A stretch of DNA of 64,000 nt from Annona cherimola (GCA_030490835.1 CM059972.1:91931137-91995136), one strand, 5' to 3'; positions 10,512-24,165 are shown, numbered from the stretch's first letter. Notes: generated by a model not told the origin, from the letters alone. Program-made: numbers and translations.

Positions 10512-11194
10512 ATGGGTATTTCGAGCACGAGGGGTGAGCTCATGTGGACAGGTCACTCAATCAATCTCTATCATCAACAGCAACATAACTCAGTGACTCC
10601 ACATGGATTCGAGGATTCTATGGAACGAAACCCAGTAGGAGGGGGGCATGGGATTGAGGGTGGTCAAAGTGAGGGGAGGGAGCAGGGTTGGTCTGGAATG
10701 TGCAGATGTTGGGAGGATATTCATAGTGATGAAGGAGGACAGATGCAGCGTTCAGCTTATGCGAATTAGGAGGAACATGATGGGGCAGGCACGGCCTGGG
10801 TCATGGGGAGGGTTGCTCGCCGGAAAGATGGGTGAAGCGGGAACCGTAGTGTGGTGGAGGATAGTAGACTGATTGATATACATGTGCAAGTAGCGGATGG
10901 GGGAACGATATGCTTTCCACCAAACAATCAGGAGGGACGGGGGCAACTAGCAGAGCTAGAAACTGCAAATCAACATTCACATGAACGTAGAAGACGATGG
11001 AAAAGGTGAGCTCAGCAAGGGGAGAGTATGGAGATGATTGACTCAATTGTAATTATGGAACATGAAAATGCTAAGAGAGGGCTGATTTTGGATCCAAGTG
11101 AGCAAATGATTAGGCAGAAACGGGCCAAGAACATGGACATCGCTGAATATGGGGAGGTGGAGGCTGCGGGGGCACCCCAGCCACCTCAAGTGAC

Positions 11195-14027
11195 ATGGCC
11201 TTTTTGGCGTGGAATTGTCGTGGGCTTGGGAACCCGCGTGCAATTCGTAGCCTTCTTGGCTTGGTCAGGAAACAAGTTCCCAAACTAGTCTTCCTCTGCG
11301 AAACTAAGCGTAACACAGGAGATGGAAGGGATTAGGCGAAAGATCAAGTTTGACTCGTGTTTTGCGGTGGAGCCCGTGGCTAAGAGGGGGGATTGGCTCT
11401 TTTTTGGAATAATGACCATCTTACATCTGTTCGAAGCTTCTCTGTTCATCATATTGACGTGGATTTCATGGGTTGGCGGTTCACGGGGTTCTCTGGTCAC
11501 CCAAAAACACATAGCCGTCATCAAAGCTGGCACATTCTCAATCAGCTAGGCAAAGAATCCGACTCTCCATGGCTTGTTATGGGCGATTTCAACGAAGTTG
11601 TGAGACCTAATGAATATATCAGTATGAGGACTCACACTCAAACTCAAATGGATCTTTTTCTATAACACTATCGACAGATGCAATTTGCAGGACCTCGGGC
11701 TTGTGGGCACGCCCATGACCTGGAGTAATAATCGAAGGGGAACTCAGAGAGTGGAAGCTAGGCTGGATAGAGGGCTTGCAACTTCTTCTTGGCTCAACCT
11801 ATTTTCCTATGCAAGGATTGTTCATCTATCGGCAGCTAATTCTGACCATTGCCCGTTAGTGATGTTGCTTGATTCTAAAAATGGCATGAGGAGGCCACCA
11901 TGGGAATTCAGATATGAGTTGTTCTGGGCTCGCGATCCAGAGGCAAGTAAAATCATTCAAAAGGTGTGGGAGTCTAAACCTCAGGGGGATGCGATGTATG
12001 CCGACCTGCTTATCTGGCGACCGCGATGAATCCAAGAGAAAACTTAAATTTCAAATTAATCTTTTGTTGGAGGATGATGAGCAACTATGGAGACTGCGTG
12101 CTAAGACCCACTGGCTTCATGAGGGGGACAAAAACACCGGTTTTTTCCATCGTATGGCATCTAACCGCAAGCGGTCCAATTTCATTGAGGCGCTTAGAGA
12201 CACAAATGGGCGGTGGGTTAGGGATCAGGATCAGTTGCTGGATTTGGCAGTATCACACTTTTCAGAGGTTTACACATCCTCCGTTACATAGGATGCGGGC
12301 TGGGTTAATGATCATATCTCAAGGAGAATCTCCGATAACCAAAGGATGTGTTTGATAAAACCACTTAGCTTGGAGGAAGCGGAAAAAGCGGTGAGGGACA
12401 TGCGACCAACTAAGGCCCCTGGGCCAGACGGTATGTCTCTTGGTTTCTTCCAGAAGCATTGGAACATTGTGGGCCCTTTCAGTGGTGTAAGCTCTTCATG
12501 TAGGAGAGTAACCATGCTCATCGAGGTAGACATATTCGGGAATCAAACTCTACTACTTTGGTGCTGATCCCAAAGAAGGTCGGTGTTCAAGACCTATCAC
12601 ATTTTCGGCCAATTAGCCTATGTAACGTTGTATACAAAATTCTGGCAAATAGGCTCAAGGTGTCACTCCACGAGGTCATAGGGGCAGAACAAAGCGCTTT
12701 TGTTCCCGGTCGGCTCATTACTGACAATATGTTGATCACCTATGAAGCTATCCATTCTCTCCGGAGGCGAAGGGGAGGCAGAAGACAGGAGATGGCTATT
12801 AAACTCGACATGTCAAAGGCCTATGATCGAGTTGAATGGACTTTTCTCGAATAGGTTATGGGGGCAATGAACTCAGTCCTGTGTGGATCAACTGGATTAT
12901 GTGTTGTATTTCCACTGTGAGGTACCGAGTCAACATGAATGGATTCAAATCTAGGTACTTCCAACCTTCAAGGGGATTAAGGTAGGGGGATCCACTTTCT
13001 CCCTATCTCTTTCTCCTATGTGTGGAGGGTCTCTATGCACTTATTTCAAGTGCGACCACCAGTGGAGCGCTACATGGAATCAGACTCAACCCGCAAGGGC
13101 CTCAACTTACTCACCTACTATTTACGGATGACGCTCTCTTGTTTATCAGAGCTGACGACCATGATATCAGGATGCTTATGGATATCCTCAACCAATACTC
13201 CGCTTCCTCGGGCCAGATGATCAATGTGGACAAAACTTCGATTTTCTTTAGCACAAATATGAATAGCTATGCTCGGGGGGTGATGGCTAATCTGCTGGGA
13301 TCCTCAGGTAAGGAATTCCATCAATACCTTGGTCTCCCGGCGTGGCTTGGTAGATCTAAAAAAGAGATGTTTAAGGGCATCAAAGAGCGCATATGGCACA
13401 GAATTCAAGGATGAACGGGTCGTCTACTGTCTTGGGGAGGGAAAGAGGTGTTAATCAAAGTTGTTGCTCAAGCAATCCCTTCGTATACCATGAGTATTTT
13501 CCTGCTACCCAGGTCTTTTTGTCAAATTATCAATGGAATGTTGAGCAAATTTTGGTGGGGTGAAAAGGGGGACAAACGGAAGATGAGCTGGGTTGTTTGG
13601 AAGGAAATGTGTAAGCCTAAGCGGGCGGGAGGGCTGGGGTTTAGAGATATTCATGCTTTCAACTACGCCCTTTTTGCAAAATAGGTATGGAGGTTATCAT
13701 CCTGCACCACATCCTTCTGCTACAAGGTTCTTAAAGCCAGATACTTCCCATACTCGGATATTTGGAGCTGTAAGGCAATGCCTTCTGACTCCTACACGTG
13801 AAAGAGCATACTAAAGGCGCATGATGTGATTCAATCCGGGTGTAAATGGAGAGTTGGCGACGAGAACAGGGTCCGGTTTTTCAAGGATGTTTGGCTTAAA
13901 ACTGAGGTGAGTAAGGCGGGTCCTCTTCCATTATCCATCCCAGAGGACGTAATGGTCAGCCACTTCATCAATGAAGAGACAAAAGCATAGAACAAAGACC
14001 GGGTAGTAGCAGCTGCGGGAGAGGTCG
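11195..14027 (+). pseudogene. LINE ORF2: endonuclease and reverse transcriptase, frameshifted
   Basis: Starts at the ATG giving MAFLAWNCRGLGNPRAIRSL, the standard plant LINE endonuclease start. Later blocks in shifting frames include LFWNNDHLTS, WLVMGDFNEV (catalytic GDFN, about 11570-11602) and SDHCPLVML (about 11836-11862). The polymerase follows: [45 protein letters not shown] (about 12801-12840), then LLFTDDALLF (about 13115-13145), where the usual FADD reads FTDD. After this come MSWVVWKEMCKPKRAGGLGF and a WRVGDEN linker. At least half a dozen frame changes or stops are present. It would nick target DNA and reverse-transcribe LINE RNA if intact. Confidence 0.85.
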
Positions 14028-17000
14028 TGTGGAACCCCAAATTTTAGGACCATATATGAAACCCTAAGGTCATGAACCCTGGGTTATTGATTTTTTTAAA
14101 ATATATAATTTTGTAATATATGGAGTTGAAGGACCGAATAATTAATTTAATAAATAGTAAACATGAATAGTAATCATGTGATTAAGATAAAAATGATAAG
14201 TTAATCACTTTGGATTAACTTAATCATGAAAAAACCAAATTACAATTTTATAAAAGTGAGATTAAATTGTAAATTTAGAAAAGATGATTGATTGGTAATT
14301 TTGGCATGAGTGGAGACAAAAAGTGGACTTAGTGGAAATTTACAAAAGTTATATTTGGAATTTAAAAGAAAATGGAGGGTAATTTATGATCCTACTAAGA
14401 TTAGTTATGAAAATGAATTTTTACAAATATTTTGGAAAGGAATTTCAAAATTCTGAATTATACAAATTGAAACTGTTTAAATTGAAGGACCTTATGAAAA
14501 AATAAAAATAAATGGAAAATTTTTGGCTAATTAGGGGCTCTAATTAAGGGCTTATATTCATCCTCAATATTTTCATTAGATCTAAACATGCATAACTCAG
14601 AATCATATAAAAAATTAATAAAAAGTACTAAATTATGTGCTCTCTAATCTAGACGGATCAGATTATGAAAAATAGTTGACTAAATTATCAAACTTAAATA
14701 TATTAAAAAGCGTGCCAAAGGTTATAAATTCCACCCCATGCACAGCCATGCACGTACATGTTTTAACATTTATATTTTGATTAATTATTTAATTAATCAA
14801 TATCTTAATATATATATAAGGCTGTTTGAGATGAAACTTTTGGAGCAAGTCTATTTTAATATACCCTACATAATGAATAGATTAAATTTTGCAAAATATG
14901 TCTACAAATTTTTAAAATGAAATTTTATACCAAGATAAGATTTGTATTAAATTAAAATATGTACTTAGCTCCAATTGAGGTGAAATTTTATGGGTAATCC
15001 TATTTTAATATGCTCAATTTAATGAAGGAATGAAATTTTGGAAAACATGTCTCCAAAATTTTAAAATGAGACTTTTTATCCAAATATGAATTAGCTAATT
15101 AAAATAAAATAGAAATTTTTTCAAAATTCCGAAAGGTACATTTTGTGAGAAATTGTATATATATTAATAAGAAAATTTTTCATAATATATAAGTGTGAAT
15201 ATAGGCAGTTATGATTTAATTAACTAATGTTGGAATTTACCATTTAAAAAAAAAAAGAAAAAAGAGAGGAGGCAACGCTGGCAGACGGTGCATGCAATGG
15301 AAGGCTGCAAAATGCAGCAGGTGGCGTTCCACCATGGGTTAAATGAAATTTAACCATGGTAAACCGATATATGTAAAGTATAAAAGGGCATGACATTTCC
15401 AGAGCAGCAGCACTCGGCTCGGACGTAGTCATTCATTCAGGTATATTTTTTTTATTTTTTATTTTATTTTCTCATTCTGGAAACGCTGCTCGTTTAAATC
15501 ATTTAAATTTTTTTATATGAAATACATGAACGATCAAAAAGGTGCAAATGAGATGCTGCTGGATGTTCAGATTTTGTATTTCTGAAATTCCTAAATGTCA
15601 GTATTTATATCCTTGTTGAACGTAAATTTCCAAACAGATTTTTATAATCATGTTTACAATATGATTTATGAATAATGAAAAGATGGGTAAGGATTAATGT
15701 CCTTAAAATAATTCAGCTTTAAACTAAATTAAGGATATTTTCATGATTAATTTGATAAGTATAAGTTAATCTTGTTTTATTGCTTCAAATCTGGAGTTTA
15801 TGTAATATTCGAAACAAAAATATGAATGAGATAGTAAAAGAACGATTTTTGCTATGTAAATTTTTGTACAAGATCATTACATGATGGTTAAGGAAATACC
15901 AAATTTTTAGCTTAAAATATTAAGCTGATTGAAAATTAAAAATCTGAGAAGATTAATTTAAACAGGGTAAAACGGGTGACAGGATCAGCTGTAGTAAAGG
16001 ATTTTTAATAATTTTTTTAGATGGAATTTTAATCTGAATTTTTGATATGATGTACAAGATATTATTATTATCACACTAAAAATATTAAATATGATTTTTG
16101 GATGACATAAGTATGGTTTAAAAATAACGTGATTAGGGTTGTTCTTAATTTTACAACACTGTCCAGCACAGTGAAAATGTCAAAATAAATATATAATTTT
16201 AATATTTATTGCTGAAATTTTTATGAGTATTAAATCATGTAGTTATTGATGTACGACATAAATTTCAGAGTTAAATACCTTGATTTGATTATAAATCAAG
16301 ATTTAGAGAAATTAGTACACCTGATTTCAGCAAATGTAAACAGTAATCAGGAACATGATTATGAACAATAATCATGAATAGTAAACAAAGTGATTTGGGC
16401 AGAAATAAGATTGATTTTTATAAGGATGTATGAACGGAATTTTTGAAGATTTTTGGGATAAAAATCCATATGTGAAAATAGAGACTAAATTAACCTCTAT
16501 GAGAGTTATGAAGGAAAATAAAGTGATTATGACATATGTATGGGTTAGAAACCATAAGATGAATTCAAATTTAATAGTAGAAATGTGCAAGCATGGAATA
16601 TTATATCTATATGAGAAAAATGGTTCTTTTCATAGGAAAGAAAATGGGTACAAGTAGAAGGTACAAGTTGACTACACAGGTAAGCAAGCAAACCTTTTGA
16701 AAATACAATTTTATACGACCTTATTCTGCAATCTTAAATTGTCTTGGAAATTGCTTTGTTAAAAGCAAATCCTTTTAATGTTGAAAAATATGGAAATGCA
16801 AATGTTGAAAAGGTTATGTTGAAAGGAAAATGAGTTTTTTTTAAAAATGATATTTGAAATAAATGTATTGAATAGTTTTATTTCAAGGTTTTGAAGTATT
16901 TTAAGGATATGTTTCAAAGGTTCTCTAAATATTGGATTATTTTAGAATTTCCAAAATCCATTGTTTCGAGCAGGATTTAAGGAAGGCCCACACGATAAAT

Positions 17001-18498
17001 TAATTTGAAAAACGATTTGAGTAATGTTCAAAGGATTATACAAGTCTATCACATATAGAAATGAACAATAAGACAGGTAGACAAAAGTATATGATATTAG
17101 ATGAAAGCATGTACTTGCATGTCCTTTAATCATAAAAAAACCATAAATGGGAAAAGCATTTATAAGAAAAATCTTTTGGTTTCAAATATTTTTTAAAGAC
17201 GTTTTATCGTTCAGAAATTATTTACAAAACGGTTAGAAAATATTGTTATTTTAAATGTTTTCCTTGAATACTTCAAATGAGTTATGAAATATAAATATTT
17301 TAAGGTTGGTCATCCTTACAAAATGTTTTGAGTATATAACTCGTTAACATGGGTTAAGCCCAGTTTTCAAGATTTGAAAGAAATACAGACTGAGGTCTAT
17401 AGTATTTGATAAAAGCATGATAGCATTAAGCTTTTAGAAAAGGAACACAGACTGTGGTCTGTGGTTTTTATAAAATCATGCTAGCATGTGAATGTGAAGG
17501 AAATGTGTGCACAAGGGTTATGTACTAGGTCTACTGTAGAGGATATGCATACCGGACGCGGTTGCAAATTGGGCCCCCTTTGCATAGGCCGAATCGCTTG
17601 AATAAGACTAAATGCCGGCGGCGCCCTCCCTGCAATGGGAGATGGACACGGATAGCCGCCTGGCTCGTGGGCTATCACCTGGAAGGGTTTCTCTCCTAAG
17701 GAAGGATGATCACTTGATAAGTGTCACCTGCCAGATGGACAGAGACGTATTGCATGTTGCATATGCTTAAAAAGGGTTTTATGAAAAGTATTTTAGGACA
17801 TGAGAATGTCCTATGAGAAAAGGAGCTTCAATGAAAAATGTTTTAGAACATAAATATGTCTATGGAAAAAGAATTTATATGTCAAGTTTTACAAGCATAT
17901 GTTTGCCATGAATTGGGATTATGAAATGTTTGTGAAAGGTACTTATGAAAAGGTTTCCTCCAATTGCTAGTCGAACGCTTGTTAAGTGTCTACTACTGAA
18001 AGGCGAGAAATGCATTTAAAATGAAAAATGCTTGCTTATTAAGTTTCGACTCATGTTTTGTTTTCCCCAACCATAGACAGGTACCGCACAGGCCATGCAG
18101 GAAAGGAAAAGAGTATGAAGAAAACTTTTCAACAAACTAGTCTGTATATGGTATGAATGATTATATGGAATCATCAAAATATGTATGTATGAAATGTTTA
18201 GATTGAAGGAACTTGTGATGTAGATAAGTCAGTTATTATGATATGAATAATATATGTGAAATTAATGACAAGAATATATTCATATATGATGATATGATGT
18301 TATTATGAGTATCATGCGTAAAGTTGATGACAAGTGTTTGTTATGTGATGAAAGAAAATGAATGAAAGAAAAAAAATTTGGATGAGATCCAATTTAAAAA
18401 TCTCACCGTGTGATCAGGGCAACAATCCTGAGTCACGTTTACCAATCGATAAAGATCCCGGAGTAAGGCTTCTAGGCACCCTGAGTCGGGGCGCCACA
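14028..18498 (+). mobile_element. Very long 5' LTR (about 4.47 kb)
   Basis: Starts TGTGGAACCCCAAATTTTAG, a typical opening of plant Ty3/gypsy (Tekay/Del-like) LTRs, directly against LINE coding sequence. It ends GAGTCGGGGCGCCACA at 18498, five bases before a primer-binding site. A TATAAAAG box lies at 15379-15386, followed by CATTCATTCAGG and a possible splice donor. A short tandem repeat (CAGACTGWGGTCTRTRG) lies near 17390-17470. No long open frame is present. No second copy of the LTR was seen in the remaining 45 kb, so the element is truncated or its 3' half has been deleted. Clade assignment is tentative. Confidence 0.75.
15379..15386 (+). promoter_or_regulatory. TATA box of the long LTR
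   Basis: TATAAAAG in a locally GC-richer stretch. It follows a near-palindrome (ACCATGGGTTAAATG / ATTTAACCATGGT, 15331-15360), and a CAGCAGCACTCGG leader follows about 25 bp later. It is the best promoter candidate within the LTR. Confidence 0.5.
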
Positions 18499-18503
18499 GA
18501 AGT

Positions 18504-18518
18504 TGGTATCAGAGCAAA
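18504..18518 (+). other. Primer-binding site (initiator Met tRNA)
   Basis: TGGTATCAGAGCA is complementary to the 3' end of plant initiator methionine tRNA. This is the usual minus-strand primer of gypsy and copia elements, and it fixes the LTR end and orientation. Confidence 0.85.
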
Positions 18519-19430
18519 GATTGATAAATAGGCACAGAAAGAAAAGATTTGATATTACAATGAGCAATATCAGAGGAAAGAATGGTAAATAAATATGGAA
18601 AGAAAGATATGTTCCTACAAGGATTGATGAATAGTTATAGGAAAAATGATGGAAGGGATAGATTGAAATTGTAAAATATACCTATGATATGTTGATTTTT
18701 ATGGTTATATGAATATATGATGATTTGTCATAATTATGTTGTAAATATAGGAAATTGCTATGATATTTTGATAGGTATATGATTCATAAAGGAAAAATGA
18801 TTTTTCACTATGAAAAGTGATGTCAAAAAGGAAAGTAGGAAAAATGTAAGATTTGAGAAAAATATAGATAAAATGTGGATATTTAAGAAATATATGTTAT
18901 ATGTAGTTCTAACTCCACCTTTCATGATTGACAGAATTAGTGATAGAAAGAGCCGCATTCAAGGTAAGTATGTAGTCAAAGAATACTTCCTCGATGATTT
19001 AAGAATTATATATTAAGAATTATGCATAATGAGAAGCTCATAAAAAATGGGAGTGGAAAGAGGAAATTGATAAATGATGAAAGGAAAGATATGGTATCAC
19101 AAAGAGTGATATCATAGTAAGGATTGGTAGATAAGTATGGAAAGAATGAAGGAAAGGAAAAGATTGAAATCATGATATTTATATCATGTATTATCTATCA
19201 TAATATAGAAAGGATATACTATAGACTATCCTAGTACTAGTATTTTCATTAGAAAATACCTAAGTAGTAAGAATAAAATAGATGAAGTTAGTAAAAGAGA
19301 CTTTCTATGATAAAGATATGTATGAAATATAATTGAGGCAAAGGTGTTCTTTGCTATAGAAATGAATTTGTTCATATTTATATATCATTCTAAATATATT
19401 TAAGTAGATATGCTAGTAAAACTTGGAACA
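18519..19430 (+). mobile_element. Non-coding internal region of the long-LTR element
   Basis: A/G-rich leader-like sequence with imperfect repeats (GATATTACAATGAGCAATATC near 18550 versus GGTATCACAAAGAGTGATATC near 19090, each followed by GGAAAGAAWG). No gag motif was found. The true 3' limit is unknown. A non-coding interior next to a 4.5 kb LTR is reminiscent of LARD-type derivatives, but truncation explains it equally well. Confidence 0.4.
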
Positions 19431-19439
19431 ACAGTCAAA

Positions 19440-19553
19440 TATACTACGATTAACAATTTTAGAAGATGATAATAATAATATATTTTATAGCTCGAGTATA
19501 CTAAGAATAACAATTTTAGAAGATGATAATAATAATATATTTTATAGCTCGAG
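19440..19553. repeat. 57 bp tandem duplication
   Basis: Two adjacent 57 bp units ending ATATTTTATAGCTCGAG, differing at two positions near their start. Each carries a (GATAAT)AAT run. Confidence 0.9.
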
Positions 19554-20533
19554 CTAATTGGATCACTATTATGACATACCGATGCAGAAAAGTAATCATG
19601 GACTATGTATTTAATGCAATTTTCTAAGATCAATTATACATTTATGTCAAAATTAATTATTATAATTTATCAAAATTTTCAAAATTCCAGTTCCACTAAT
19701 CATGCTCCCATTATTACATCCAGGCACAAAAAAATTACTAGTCCATTTTCAATATATGTTTTTGAAATAAATATTCTTAGAAATCTTCAAGTAATCCAAA
19801 TTTTAATGTTCCACTTGATTTAGTACACTTATAAAAGTAATGGATTAGTCCCAACATGATAGCAAGCAGAAAATTATTTCAAAATTGATAATAATCTAAT
19901 TAAAACTTAATTAAATGATAAAAATAATAATTTAATTCAATAACTTAAAAATTAGGCCTCAAATGTAAAATCAAACCTTTCCATTGAGTCCAAAAGCACG
20001 AAAAAAAAAAAGAAATGAACTATTTGATCATTCATTAATCATAACAAAATAAAAACAAACTGTACTAGTTAAGCCACATCATGGCTATTGTTTCCTTCAA
20101 TGACTAGTCCTTTTCTTGCAAGATTTCCTCACTAACCATCTGGTCAAAAGTCAAACGTAAAATTCCATCAAAAAAAAAAGTCAAACGTAAAAAAGGTCAG
20201 ATCATCGGATAGAAAATCCATCAAATACATGAATGAATATAATAATTATAAAGTATTCCAACCAAGTACAACAATCTACGTTCTTTTCCTCTGCTTTATG
20301 CCACCAAACCAATAGCAACCTCCTCTTTGGTTGCCGATTTGAAATCTCAAATCCAAAAAGATCTAAGCCTCTGACGTATTTGGCTTTAATGAAGATTCAG
20401 CTATTTAACAGATTTGGCTTCAATAAAAATTTCAGTTGTGCATGTACATCTACTAATTTAATTCTATGCCAATTGTATATATATTTCAATATCCACAATT
20501 AATATATTTAAACTAATTTAATTTTAAATAAAA
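19554..20533. other. AT-rich spacer, no gene seen
   Basis: About 1 kb of non-coding AT-rich DNA with short local repeats (AAAAAAAGTCAAACGTAAAA twice near 20150-20190). No conserved frame. Confidence 0.45.
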
Positions 20534-20933
20534 AGAGTAATCTTGTTAGCCTGGGCTAAGTAAATGTCTCATTTAGCCCACCTTAAAAAATCTATTTACA
20601 ACAATTTTTTTTTACTTTTTTCTTCGTGCACTTGTTTATCTAAGTGTATTTAATATATAAACTAAGTTTTACCATTTTTGAATACATTTATCTATTTTTT
20701 TGAGATCGTTAAGCATCTATGTCTATATATGTATTTAAAATACCCTTATTTTTAAAAATTTTAAAAAATATATTCACATATCCAAAAATATTAAAATTTG
20801 ATTTATATATTAAATACACTTATATAAACAAATGTATGAAGAAAAAAGCAAAACAAAAATTGTTTTAAATAGGATTTTTGAGGTGGACTAAGTGAGATAT
20901 TTACTTAGCCCGGGCTAACAGGATCATTCCTCT
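20534..20933. mobile_element. Foldback MITE, family B
   Basis: Left TCTTGTTAGCCTGGGCTAAG pairs with right CGGGCTAACAGGATCATTCC, and AAATGTCTCATTTAGCCCACC pairs with its mirror. About 400 bp, non-coding. Confidence 0.75.
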
Positions 20934-21831
20934 TTAATATATCTGTATCTGAGATGAGAATGTAATTGTGTATATTATGAATGAGTAAAGTTATATTGGG
21001 AATAAGTAAATTTGTATTGAAAATTTAAAAAGTTGTATTAGAAATTAGAAAGTTGTATTGGGAATGATAATATATATTCAATCCAGGAATCTCGTATCAT
21101 TTAGAACATGTCATTATAAAATAAAATGCACAAATAAATTACCACATGTACTATAGGCATAAATTTAAGGCATATTTTATTTGCGTAATTTTATATCCTT
21201 ATAAATCTAATTATGCCTATCATATAAAATCTCATAGATTTAAAAAATATATAAATCATGATTTACATGCTTTATACAAATAATTAAAACAACATAATTA
21301 TTTGTATACAAATAATTACATCATGAAATTCATAATTATTGAACCGAAAATCTGACCTTCAACTAAATCCCACTTGCCTCAAAAATTCCTCTCGCAACCT
21401 CTGGAACTCTCTCTTCGTAAGTTTTCTTAAATTCATGAACTTTCAACCCAATTTATAAAAGCTTTTGTAGCTTCTAAGAGATAGAAAAAGAGATAAAACT
21501 TCTTTAACTTAAATTTTAATTTAACCGAATTTTATCTAGGAGAGTTTTTATCTCATCCTATCTTATCCTGTGAAACTTATATGCTTAAGGAGACAAAAGT
21601 GCAAAAATTAATTATTTTCCTACGAAATTCTTAGATTTCTAAGTCACCTGTATGCTAACTGAGCTACACAAGTTGCTGAAATAACATCGAAAAATAAAAA
21701 TAAAATATAACCCGCAACTTATATAAATAATAATTTGGCAAAACTCATTATTAATCATTTGGTCTAGTTGGTCAATAGGATATCCTACGTAAACTTTGAT
21801 CGATCAACTTTAAAAAATATATATATATTTT
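20934..21831. other. AT-rich spacer, no gene seen
   Basis: Contains three loosely repeated GTTGTATTRGRAAT units (20970-21065) but no gene. Similar GTATTRGRAATGAGTAAAG repeats occur at 31985-32045. Confidence 0.4.
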
Positions 21832-21832
21832 A

Positions 21833-22092
21833 GGGTTGTGTTTGGTAAGACATGAAAAATGTCAAGTTAAAACTTTTCACTCTCAAAACTACCTTATTTT
21901 TAATTATTTTTTTATATTTTCTTATATAACTATCTTACTTTCATATTATTTCTACATAACTACCTATATGATTAACATATCTATATTAACTTTATTATCT
22001 TTACTCCTCATGATTACTTTTATCATATCATATCGTTTTTTTTTATTTTAACAACTTTTATACTAAAAACTTTTCATATGAAAGTTTTATCC
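21833..22092. mobile_element. Tourist-like MITE, right end lost
   Basis: Starts GGGTTGTGTTTGGTAAG and follows the family interior to TTTTCATATGAAAGTTTTATC, then stops before the terminal repeat. Confidence 0.65.
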
Positions 22093-22515
22093 CTTCTCAT
22101 TGTCTTTTTTCATATTATATATGTGTATATATATATATATTTAAGCTGGCCCTGTCCAAAACTCTTATTGAAATAATTGTTTTAAAGACTCTTATTAAAA
22201 TATTTTTGTTACCACAATAAATCTAATAATGTTTTTTGAAGAAAATAAATCTAATAATGTTAAATAACATGACTAACTGTATTTGGATTTATCATCAATG
22301 TGGGACACATCCGTGTGGTCATATGATGATATGAATCATGTTTAAAGTTTACAACTGACTATACCACTCAGACGACTAGAAGGATAATATAAGTGTGCAT
22401 AAAATATTAAGATAAGAAAATTCAAAATTAGAAATTGAATAAAGAGAAAAGCCTTATTATCCCACTTGTTGTACACTTCTGTCAAATAATTGTTCTAAAA
22501 TGGGTGCCCTATAAC
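22093..22515. other. AT-rich spacer with (AT)n
   Basis: An AT dinucleotide run near 22118-22140, and nothing coding. Confidence 0.4.
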
Positions 22516-23307
22516 TAGGAGTGAAAATTGTGGCGGGTCGAGGTGGGTAAGGATGTGTCCAACCCTAATCCTACATTTAAAAATCCTGTTTGACTATACT
22601 TTTTATACCAGGTCGACACAAGGTTGGTCTGACTCTCGCCTTTCTCTAAAAGGTCTCAGAACAAAATTCGGATTGGTTTTGGATCGGTATCTGGACAAAA
22701 GGTCAGGTTAGAAAAGCGGGTCAAAGTTTAAAATTTTATACATGTATCAATATAAACCAACATTTATGATAAATTTAAAGGTTAAATGATTTAATATTTT
22801 ACTATTTAGTGAGTAAAACACAATTCTCATAATAAAGCATTAGTAAAATATTTTAAATAATTTTATTTACCACTTAACCTTGATAAATATGTGTATTGAC
22901 CTTAAAAGTACATTAATGTAAATTTTCACTTACAATTAAAACTATTAAATGCAAAATAATAATATTCATTCTTGTAAGATATAAACAATATAGATAATAT
23001 ATTTTATTTCATTGATAAATGTGTAATGAAATTAAAAAATAAAAATTTATCAATATAGATACATTATAAAGTTAAACATATATCAATATAAATAATATTT
23101 ACATTAATAAGTCATAAAGTAAAATATATTTATCCAATAACACAACATTCACATAAGTAATAGCCGCACAAGGTCATCTTGCTCCGTCCTTTTGAATTAA
23201 AACACGAGTTTAAAATTCTAACCCACCCCACCCACCATGTCAAAATCCTTACACCAACTTTGTGAGCCACGTAGGTCACGGTCAACCCCGCACCATTTTC
23301 ACCCCTA
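22516..23307. mobile_element. hAT-like non-autonomous element
   Basis: Ends TAGGAGTGAAAATTGTGGCG and the complement of CGCACCATTTTCACCCCTA, the TAGGGGTG-type terminus common in plant hAT elements, with GGGTCGAGGTGGGT-like subterminal repeats. The 792 bp interior is AT-rich and non-coding. A clean 8 bp duplication was not found. Confidence 0.6.
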
Positions 23308-23656
23308 ATAACAACTCACACGCAGAGTTGCAGACATTTGCTGGCTCGATTTGATGCTTATTGATCTGAATGCTCTCCAGAGCATCAAAACTCGTAAAAG
23401 ACAAAAAAAGCCGCCCAAGCATCTCCGTTGCTGTTACGCGCGCTTCTTGTCTTTTTGTAAAATTGGCGCTACAAGTAGACATAATTACGTGTTAGTAAAC
23501 ATATTTTGGCATTTTATAAAATAAACCTCAAAAGTTTACAAATTTTTTTTTGCAAAACAACCCTACTTATTATATTCAACTGGGTGCTATAGTAAGAGGG
23601 TGAAATAGAGGAAAATTTTGGGAGTATTTGGTAATTCATAAAACTTTTTAATCTAA

Positions 23657-23940
23657 GGACGTATTTGGCAATTTGAAGAAAATGTTAAATTAAAAATTTT
23701 TGATCAATTTTTTTTTATTTTCCATAATTATCCTATTTTAAAATTATTTATTCATATCTTCAACTACTACTACTCTATTTTCTAATCATATCTGCTCATA
23801 GAATTAACTTATTTATTTTAACTTTATTTTCTTCACAAATAATCATTACCTCTGTCGTATCACATTGTTTTCTACTAATTTAATAATTTTTATACTAAAT
23901 AATTCTCATTCAAAAATTTTATCACTTCCCAAACAAATCC
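23657..23940. mobile_element. Tourist-like MITE between TAA targets
   Basis: GGACGTATTTGGCAATTTG to CCCAAACAAATCC with TAA at both borders (23654-23656 and 23941-23943). A second, left-truncated copy abuts it. Confidence 0.75.
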
Positions 23941-23943
23941 TAA

Positions 23944-24165
23944 AACTTTTCGCTTTATATAACAACCACATTTTTAATTAGTTATTCACATTTCCAGTAC
24001 AACTACCATACTTTATAATCATTTTTATGCAACTACCCATATACCTAACCTATTTATTTTAATTTTATTATTTACTTCTTATCGTTACTCTTATCACGTC
24101 ATTTTACAACTTTTACTCTAAAAAACTTTTGATCGAAAATTTTATTAGTTTCCAAACATACTATT
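23944..24165. mobile_element. Tourist-like MITE, left end lost
   Basis: Family interior from AACTTTTCGCTTTATATAAC to TTCCAAACATACTATT. It is directly adjacent to the previous copy, so TAA sites within the family itself appear to have been targets. Confidence 0.6.

Larger units (their letters stand above)
9420..14027 (+). mobile_element. Decayed LINE (non-LTR retrotransposon), cut at its 3' side
   Basis: A GC-richer 4.6 kb block with the plant L1-type order: ORF1 with DUF4283 and zinc knuckle, then ORF2 with AP-type endonuclease, reverse transcriptase and the start of the zf-RVT linker. Many frameshifts and stops make it dead. Coding similarity ends exactly where an LTR begins (14028). The zf-RVT body, RNase H region and poly-A tail were not found anywhere downstream. 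Confidence 0.85.

Noticed and set aside
14028..18498. Solo LTR
   Set aside because: A primer-binding site follows the LTR end directly, and the upstream LINE sequence does not resume after it.
18504..18518. Possible tRNA gene fragment
   Set aside because: Only the 3' complement of initiator Met tRNA is present, placed just after an LTR end, so it is a primer-binding site.
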